A stretch of DNA of 5,546 nt, taken from positions 1 to 5,546 of the forward strand of contig JAFARH010000311.1 of the NCBI GenBank assembly GCA_019245555.1, in the 5' to 3' direction. Positions 1 to 5,546 of the stretch are shown in pieces (positions within the stretch are counted from its first letter, which is position 1; the number at the start of each line of letters is the position of its first letter). The stretch comes from Betaproteobacteria bacterium (lineage in GTDB: Bacteria; Pseudomonadota; Gammaproteobacteria; Burkholderiales; SG8-39). The position numbers were made by a program, and so were the translations under genes. The notes under the pieces are model-generated. The model did no database searches and had not been told where the DNA came from. It worked only from the letters and a program-made list of their open reading frames with translations.

Positions 1-773
<773 letters not shown>

Positions 774-775
774 GC

Positions 776-1882
776 ATGCGTGCTCCTTTCCGCGCTGATC
801 ATGTCGGCAGCCTGCTCCGGCCGCACGAGCTCCACGACATGCGCGAGCAGGTGCGCTTTGGCAAGGCGTCCGCGGCGAAGCTCAAGGAAGCTGAAGATCG
901 GCTGATCCGCGATGTCGTGAAGCTGCAGGAGGATCTCGGCCTCTCGTCCATTACCGACGGCGAGTTCCGCCGCGACTGGTGGCACATCGATTTCATCGCC
1001 GGCTTCGATGGCATCGAGCTGTTGCGCGAAGGCGACTCGTACCACGGCGTGCAGTTCAAGGGCGTCGAGGCGAAGCCGCCGACGATGTTCGTCAAGCGGA
1101 AGCTGAAGCGCACCAAGCCGAGCATGGTGCCGCACTTCGAATTCCTGAAGTCCGTGGTGAAGAAGGGCACGCCAAAGTTCACCATGCCCTCGCCCGCAAT
1201 GCTGCATGCGCGCGGCGACCGCGAGTCGATCAAGAAGACCTACCCGAACATCGACAACTTCTGGGATGACCTCGCGCAGTGCTATCGCGAGGAAATCGCC
1301 GACCTATACAAGGCGGGCTGCCGCTACCTGCAGATCGACGACACCACCATCGCCATGTTCGGCGACCCGAAGGTGCAGGAGACCTTCCGCAAGCTCGGCG
1401 ACGATCCGAAGAGGGACGTGGCGGTCTACGCCGAGGCGGTCAACGCCGCGGTGCGCGACGTGCCCGATGACATGACGGTCGCCATCCATACCTGCCGCGG
1501 CAACTTCAGGAGCACCTGGCTCGCCAGCGGCTCCTACGATTACGTGGCCGAGACCGCTTTCTCGAAGCTCGACGTCGACGGATTCTTCCTTGAGTTCGAC
1601 GACGATCGCTCGGGCAGTTTCGAGCCGCTGCGCTACGTGCCCAAGGGCAAGCGCGTGGTGCTCGGACTGGTCAGCTCCAAGGTCCCCGAGCTCGAAAAAA
1701 AGAACGTGCTCAAGCGTCGCATCGAGCAGGCCTCGAAGGTCGTGCCGCTCGAGAACCTGTGCCTCTCGCCGCAGTGCGGCTTCTCCAGCACGCACCACGG
1801 CAACAATCTCAGCGTCGAAGAGGAGCGTGCGAAGCTCAAGCTCTGCATCGACACCGCCCGCGAAGTATGGGGCGACAAGTAA
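776..1882 (+). CDS. Core MetE-like (cobalamin-independent methionine synthase II family) methyltransferase
   Basis: This 368-aa protein matches only the C-terminal catalytic barrel of MetE (E. coli MetE is about 750 aa and double-barrelled), like the YxjG/YxjH-type proteins. The family moves a methyl group to a thiol, classically homocysteine, activated by zinc. The zinc ligands appear intact: His238 and Cys240 in IHTC, Glu273 in FFLEFDD, and Cys334 in SPQCGFSS, corresponding to His641, Cys643, Glu665 and Cys726 of E. coli MetE. Other family marks are the N-terminal RADHVGSLLRP, ITDGEFRRDWW at 59-69 and the barrel-strand motif YLQIDDT at 184-190. The ATG lies 2 nt after the previous stop with no clear Shine-Dalgarno, which suggests translational coupling. 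Position directly after a LigM-type demethylase suggests that it consumes the methyl group released there, making methionine or methylating another acceptor. That role is inferred. Short MetE proteins lack the N-terminal half, and at least some are reported to use methyl-cobalamin proteins instead of methyl-folate, so the donor is uncertain. Confidence 0.87.
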   Translation: MRAPFRADHVGSLLRPHELHDMREQVRFGKASAAKLKEAEDRLIRDVVKLQEDLGLSSITDGEFRRDWWHIDFIAGFDGIELLREGDSYHGVQFKGVEAKPPTMFVKRKLKRTKPSMVPHFEFLKSVVKKGTPKFTMPSPAMLHARGDRESIKKTYPNIDNFWDDLAQCYREEIADLYKAGCRYLQIDDTTIAMFGDPKVQETFRKLGDDPKRDVAVYAEAVNAAVRDVPDDMTVAIHTCRGNFRSTWLASGSYDYVAETAFSKLDVDGFFLEFDDDRSGSFEPLRYVPKGKRVVLGLVSSKVPELEKKNVLKRRIEQASKVVPLENLCLSPQCGFSSTHHGNNLSVEEERAKLKLCIDTAREVWGDK

Positions 1883-2220
1883 CAGGCGCAATCGCCGACA
1901 CCTCGGTGTTCGACCTGCGCCTATCGCGGCGCGGCCGGCGGCTGAACAAGCTCTGCGAAGCGCTCTGCTCGCCGCAGGAGCGCGATGCCTTCAAGCGCGA
2001 CGAAGAAGCCTTCATGTCGCGCTTCGGCCTGACCGAGGCCGAGAAGGCGCTCATCCGAAAGCGCGACTTCCAAGGACTGATCGACGCCGGCATGAACATC
2101 TACTCGATGCTCAAGCTCGGCTCCGCCACCGGCAACGGCCTCTACCAGATGGGTGCCCAGATGCGCGGCGAGACCTACGCGCAGTTCCTCTCGACGCGCA
2201 AGATCAGCGACGCAAGGTAA
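1867..2220 (+). CDS. ligA: Extradiol ring-cleavage dioxygenase alpha subunit (LigA-like, protocatechuate 4,5-dioxygenase type)
   Basis: The gene encodes a small 117-aa helical protein of the LigA family. LigA caps the active site of the catalytic LigB subunit in the alpha2-beta2 enzyme that opens protocatechuate between carbons 4 and 5. Recognisable blocks are RRLNKLCEAL at 24-33, a charged helix with RDEEAFMSRFGLTEAEK at about 44-60, and the most conserved part RDFQGLIDAGMNIY at 66-79 followed by KLGSATGNG and YQMGAQMRGETYAQF. The chosen ATG at 1867 overlaps the end of the MetE-like gene by 16 nt and is the only ATG giving a normal N terminus. GTG at 1906 is a possible alternative that would lose 13 residues. 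Family members run about 110-140 aa, so the length is normal. No strong Shine-Dalgarno is seen, and expression probably depends on translation of the upstream gene. The stop overlaps the ligB start by one base, as expected for subunits made together. The substrate could be protocatechuate, gallate or a related catechol. Confidence 0.88.
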   Translation: MGRQVTGAIADTSVFDLRLSRRGRRLNKLCEALCSPQERDAFKRDEEAFMSRFGLTEAEKALIRKRDFQGLIDAGMNIYSMLKLGSATGNGLYQMGAQMRGETYAQFLSTRKISDAR

Positions 2221-3056
2221 TGGGACGCATTGTCGGCGGCATCGGTCTCTCGCACGTACCTTCCGTCGGCCCGGTCGTCGATCGCAATCGCACGCAGGAG
2301 CCCGCGTGGAAGCCGCTCTTCGACGCCTACATTCCCGTCCGCGAATGGCTGGCGAAAATCAAGCCGGATGTGGCAATCGTGGTCTACAACGACCATGTCG
2401 CGGACTTCAGCTTCGATAAGTACCCCACCTTCGCGCTCGGCGTCGCTGAGAGTTACGCGATCGGCGACGAAGGATTCGGCACTCGGCCTTTGCCAACGGT
2501 CGCTGGCGATGTGGAGCTATCGACCCACTTGGCCGAGTCGCTTGTCTATGAGCATGAGTTTGACCTGACCATCTGCCAGGAGCTCGCGGTCGAGCACGGT
2601 TTCCTGGTGCCGATGAACCTCTGCTTCCCGCACGCTGGAAACTCGTGGCCCGTGCGCGCCATTCCGTTGCAGGTAAACGTGATCCAGCATCCGCTGCCGA
2701 CGGCGCGACGTTGCTATCGCCTAGGGCAAGCCATTCGCTCCGCAGTGGAGGCCTTTTCAGGCGACGCGCGGGTTGTGGTGATGGGTACCGGCGGCATGTC
2801 GCACCAGCTGCAGGGCAAGCGCTTCGGCTTCATGAACGAAAGCTTCGACCAGTGGTTCATGGATCAGCTCGAGAGCGACCCCGAAAGCCTCGCGGGAATC
2901 ACGCACCAGAAGATCATGCAAGACGCCGGCGCCGAGGCGGTAGAGCTCATCATGTGGCTCACCATGCGCGGCGCGGCGCACGGCAAGCGAGTGCACCGCC
3001 ATTACTACGCGCCGATGACCACGGGCATGGGGTTGATCACGTTCAGCGATTCCTGA
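2220..3056 (+). CDS. ligB: Extradiol ring-cleavage dioxygenase beta (catalytic) subunit (LigB-like, protocatechuate 4,5-dioxygenase type)
   Basis: This 278-aa protein is a class III (LigB-type) extradiol dioxygenase, a cytosolic non-haem Fe(II) enzyme that inserts O2 next to the diol of a catechol-type ring. The iron ligands are all visible: His12 in GLSHVPS, His59 in VYNDHVADF and Glu242 in AVELIMW. They match His12, His61 and Glu242 of Sphingobium LigB. The catalytic base is His195 in [11 protein letters not shown]. Length is slightly under LigB (about 300 aa), mainly through a shorter C terminus. The start is fixed by the TAATG overlap with the ligA stop and the standard N terminus MGRIVGGIG; the weak AAGG just before it implies coupled translation. 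The C-terminal loop YAPMTTGMG differs from the PASNTALG loop of LigB that I recall binding the substrate carboxylate, so the substrate may not be protocatechuate itself. Sitting behind a LigM-type demethylase, the enzyme plausibly opens the product of O-demethylation. Confidence 0.9.
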   Translation: MGRIVGGIGLSHVPSVGPVVDRNRTQEPAWKPLFDAYIPVREWLAKIKPDVAIVVYNDHVADFSFDKYPTFALGVAESYAIGDEGFGTRPLPTVAGDVELSTHLAESLVYEHEFDLTICQELAVEHGFLVPMNLCFPHAGNSWPVRAIPLQVNVIQHPLPTARRCYRLGQAIRSAVEAFSGDARVVVMGTGGMSHQLQGKRFGFMNESFDQWFMDQLESDPESLAGITHQKIMQDAGAEAVELIMWLTMRGAAHGKRVHRHYYAPMTTGMGLITFSDS

Positions 3057-3062
3057 GATAAT
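3033..3062 (+). promoter_or_regulatory. Predicted sigma70-type promoter of ahcY
   Basis: A -35-like TTGATC at 3033-3038 (4 of 6 to TTGACA) is followed by an 18-nt spacer and a -10-like GATAAT at 3057-3062 (5 of 6 to TATAAT). The -35 lies inside the end of ligB and the -10 begins right after the ligB TGA. A start about 6-8 nt downstream falls at about 3068-3070, exactly where the first helix of the SAH riboswitch begins. This fit supports the call. It would let ahcY be transcribed separately from the catabolic operon, though read-through from ligB is also possible. Confidence 0.62.
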
Positions 3063-3068
3063 CCACGC

Positions 3069-3133
3069 CGCTGAGGAGCGTTGCGTTCTCACGAAGTGGG
3101 GATCAGGCTCAGCTAAATTCAACGGCGCTCGCA
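3069..3133 (+). promoter_or_regulatory. S-adenosylhomocysteine (SAH) riboswitch upstream of ahcY
   Basis: The aptamer carries the conserved blocks GAGGAGCGTTGC (3073-3084), CAGGCTCAGC (3104-3113) and AACGGCGCTCGC (3121-3132) in the usual order. P1 is GCTGAG 3070-3075 paired with CTCAGC 3108-3113. A hairpin pairs 3086-3092 with 3096-3102 across a GAA loop, with two G-U pairs. The pseudoknot P4 pairs GAGCG 3076-3080 with CGCTC 3126-3130. SAH riboswitches are known to sit in front of SAH hydrolase genes in beta- and gammaproteobacteria and to turn them on when SAH, a toxic inhibitor of methyltransferases, builds up. The gene downstream is ahcY, which agrees. Confidence 0.93.
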
Positions 3134-3161
3134 TTGGAAACGATGCGGGCGCTTCGCTTTT
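3124..3161 (+). terminator. Riboswitch expression platform: terminator-like hairpin competing with pseudoknot P4
   Basis: Bases 3124-3136 can pair with 3141-3153 (13 pairs including G-U pairs) around a GAAA tetraloop at 3137-3140. A modestly T-rich stretch, TCGCTTTT, follows at 3154-3161. The 5' arm contains CGCTC 3126-3130, the same bases needed for the SAH-bound pseudoknot. The two structures are therefore mutually exclusive, which predicts termination without SAH and read-through with SAH. The T tract is short and broken, so termination may be partial, or the hairpin may act by changing access to the ahcY ribosome site. Confidence 0.6.
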
Positions 3162-3177
3162 GGGGCCCCGCCAACAC

Positions 3178-3182
3178 AGGAG
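3178..3182 (+). promoter_or_regulatory. Shine-Dalgarno of ahcY
   Basis: AGGAG lies 7 nt before the ATG at 3190. It decides the start of ahcY: a TTG at 3160 in the same frame would add ten residues unlike the family and would lie in the riboswitch leader. It is the only strong ribosome site in the window. Confidence 0.85.
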
Positions 3183-3189
3183 CTCGTTC

Positions 3190-4593
<1,404 letters not shown>

Positions 4594-4594
4594 G

Positions 4595-4646
4595 AACCAG
4601 GGACAGACCACGGTTTTCATCGATAAACGTGGTACGTCCCTGATTT
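4595..4646 (+). repeat. REP/MITE-like imperfect palindrome between ahcY and the panE-like gene
   Basis: CAGGGAC 4598-4604 pairs with GTCCCTG 4636-4642. After a 2x2 mismatch, ACCACG 4607-4612 pairs with CGTGGT 4628-4633, and TTT 4614-4616 can pair with AAA 4625-4627 around a short loop. The GGGACAGACCACG arm resembles a dispersed palindromic repeat I associate with REP-type sequences mobilised by Y1 transposases (RAYT) in beta- and gammaproteobacteria; this is from memory and was not searched. No transposase is in view. The right arm reads GTGGTACGTCCC where a perfect partner would read GTGGTCTGTCCC, so it looks like a slightly decayed copy. Lying 4 nt after the ahcY stop, it may also act as a transcript end, although only ATTTAG follows it. 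Confidence 0.65.
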
Positions 4647-4650
4647 AGTC

Positions 4651-5546
4651 ATGCGTGTAGCGATTTTTGGCTCGGGCGGCGTCGGGGGTTACTTCGGCGC
4701 CCGCCTCGCCGCAGCCGGAAACGAAGTTCACTTCATCGCGCGCGGTGCACACCTGCGTGCGATGCGCGAGCACGGGCTGAAAGTAGAGAGCGGCGCAGGC
4801 AATGTGCATCTGCCGAAGCCGCTGCTGCATGAGCGTTCGGCGGAGATCGGCCCCGTCGATCTCGTCATGTTCTGCGTGAAGCTCGGCGACGTGGAATCCG
4901 CTGCGCAGCAACTCAAGCCGATGCTTCATGACCGCACGCTAGTCATCCCGTTCCAGAACGGGGTCGAAGCGTCGGAGATCCTCGCGCGTGTGATTGGCAA
5001 CAAGCACGTGCTGCCCGGCGTCGCTTACATCGCCACCAGCATCAAAGCGCCCGGCACCATTGCACACACAGGTGCGATGCAGCGCTTGCAGGTCGGCGCC
5101 GGCGCCGATCAATTCGTGGCTGCCTGCAAGGCTGCCGGCATCAACATCGAGCAGGCGGAAGACATCGAGCGAGCGCGCTGGGAGAAATTCGTCTTCCTTG
5201 CCGCCCTTTCCGGTGTCACCAGCATGTCGCGCCAGGCGGTCGGCGTGTGCCGCTCGGATCCCGAGCTTCGCGCCACCTTCGAGGCGGCGGCGACCGAGGC
5301 CTGGCGTCTCGGGCGCAAGCGCGGCGTACGCCTGGGTGACGACTTCATCGCCGATCGGATGAAATTCCTCGATGGCCTGCACGCCGACATGAAGACCTCC
5401 ATGCAGCACGACCTCGAGGCCGGCAAGCCGCTCGAGGCGCCCTGGCTGTGTGGTGGCGTGGTGCGCATGAGCGCGGAAGTCGGCCTCGAGGCGCCGGTGA
5501 ATCGCACCATCTACGCAGCGCTCAAGCCCTACCTCAATGGACGCTA
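4651..5546 (+). CDS. panE: Ketopantoate reductase family protein (2-dehydropantoate 2-reductase, PanE/ApbA-like), 3' end cut
   Basis: The frame is open from ATG 4651 to the window edge, giving 298 residues plus two bases, TA, of the next codon. That codon could be a TAA or TAG stop, so the protein is probably almost complete (family about 290-315 aa). PanE reduces 2-dehydropantoate to pantoate with NADPH in the pathway to pantothenate and coenzyme A. The N-terminal Rossmann motif is GSGGVGGYFGARLAAAG at 7-23, and VDLVMFCVKLGD at 69-80 and PFQNGVEA at 100-107 are also typical. The C-terminal helical domain has Lys179 in RWEKFVF, the usual catalytic lysine, and the SMQHDLEAGKPLE segment at 250-262, where the substrate-binding acid is found. 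No clear Shine-Dalgarno or promoter is visible in the 57 nt before it, which are mostly palindrome. Many PanE-family paralogues beside catabolic genes act on other 2-oxo acids, so the pantoate role is likely but not proven. Confidence 0.88.
   Translation, partial: MRVAIFGSGGVGGYFGARLAAAGNEVHFIARGAHLRAMREHGLKVESGAGNVHLPKPLLHERSAEIGPVDLVMFCVKLGDVESAAQQLKPMLHDRTLVIPFQNGVEASEILARVIGNKHVLPGVAYIATSIKAPGTIAHTGAMQRLQVGAGADQFVAACKAAGINIEQAEDIERARWEKFVFLAALSGVTSMSRQAVGVCRSDPELRATFEAAATEAWRLGRKRGVRLGDDFIADRMKFLDGLHADMKTSMQHDLEAGKPLEAPWLCGGVVRMSAEVGLEAPVNRTIYAALKPYLNGR

Noticed and set aside
1759..1866. GTG start at 1759 for ligA
   Set aside because: The added 36 residues are out-of-frame MetE-like sequence; ATG 1867 gives a normal LigA N terminus.
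1590..2219. Upstream extension of the ligB frame, open from 1590
   Set aside because: The extension is Arg/Ser-rich out-of-frame translation of the MetE-like and ligA genes. The LigB family N terminus begins at the ATG at 2220.
3162..3169. Perfect palindrome GGGGCCCC in the ahcY leader
   Set aside because: Short GC palindromes arise often in such DNA. It has no spaced partner or known operator pattern and may only add to leader folding.
3160..3189. TTG start at 3160 for ahcY
   Set aside because: It lies in the leader hairpin and T-rich stretch, lacks a ribosome site and adds residues not found in the family. ATG 3190 has AGGAG 7 nt upstream.
4645..4929. Small minus-strand open frame opposite the start of the panE-like gene
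   Set aside because: It is antisense to the NADP-binding motif of a clear PanE-family protein and has no supporting motif.

Overview
The window is high-GC bacterial DNA, densely coded and entirely on the + strand. It most resembles a betaproteobacterium, probably Burkholderiales-like. The reasons are the long bacterial-type S-adenosylhomocysteine (SAH) hydrolase, the SAH riboswitch in front of it, a LigAB-type extradiol dioxygenase and a dispersed-repeat-like palindrome. No phylogenetic test was possible, so this assignment is an inference.

Bases 1-3056 hold a tightly packed catabolic operon. It runs: the C-terminal half of a LigM/DesA-type, tetrahydrofolate-dependent aromatic O-demethylase (cut by the left edge); a core MetE-like methyltransferase of 368 aa; the alpha subunit (LigA-like); and the beta subunit (LigB-like) of a protocatechuate 4,5-dioxygenase-type ring-cleavage enzyme. 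Junctions are a 2-nt gap, a 16-nt overlap and a 1-nt overlap, so one mRNA with coupled translation is likely.

Bases 3033-3189 are a compact control region. A sigma70-like promoter (TTGATC, 18 nt, GATAAT) straddles the ligB stop codon and would start transcription almost exactly at the first helix of an SAH riboswitch. The riboswitch's pseudoknot strand is also the 5' arm of a terminator-like hairpin. This predicts an ON switch: SAH bound, terminator broken, ahcY expressed. A strong AGGAG then precedes ahcY (3190-4593), SAH hydrolase.

Bases 4594-4650 carry a REP/MITE-like imperfect palindrome that may also end ahcY transcripts. It is followed by a ketopantoate-reductase-family gene (4651 to the right edge) that lacks only its last codon or so.

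Taken together, most of the genes form a plausible one-carbon circuit. The demethylase moves an aryl methyl group to tetrahydrofolate; the MetE-like protein could pass it to homocysteine to make methionine; AhcY regenerates homocysteine from SAH; and LigAB opens the demethylated catechol-type ring. Placing a core MetE next to a LigM-like demethylase, rather than the methylene-tetrahydrofolate reductase (MetF) known beside ligM in Sphingobium SYK-6, is the most interesting feature. The proposed methyl flow is inference; the gene families, active-site residues and riboswitch pairings are read from the sequence.
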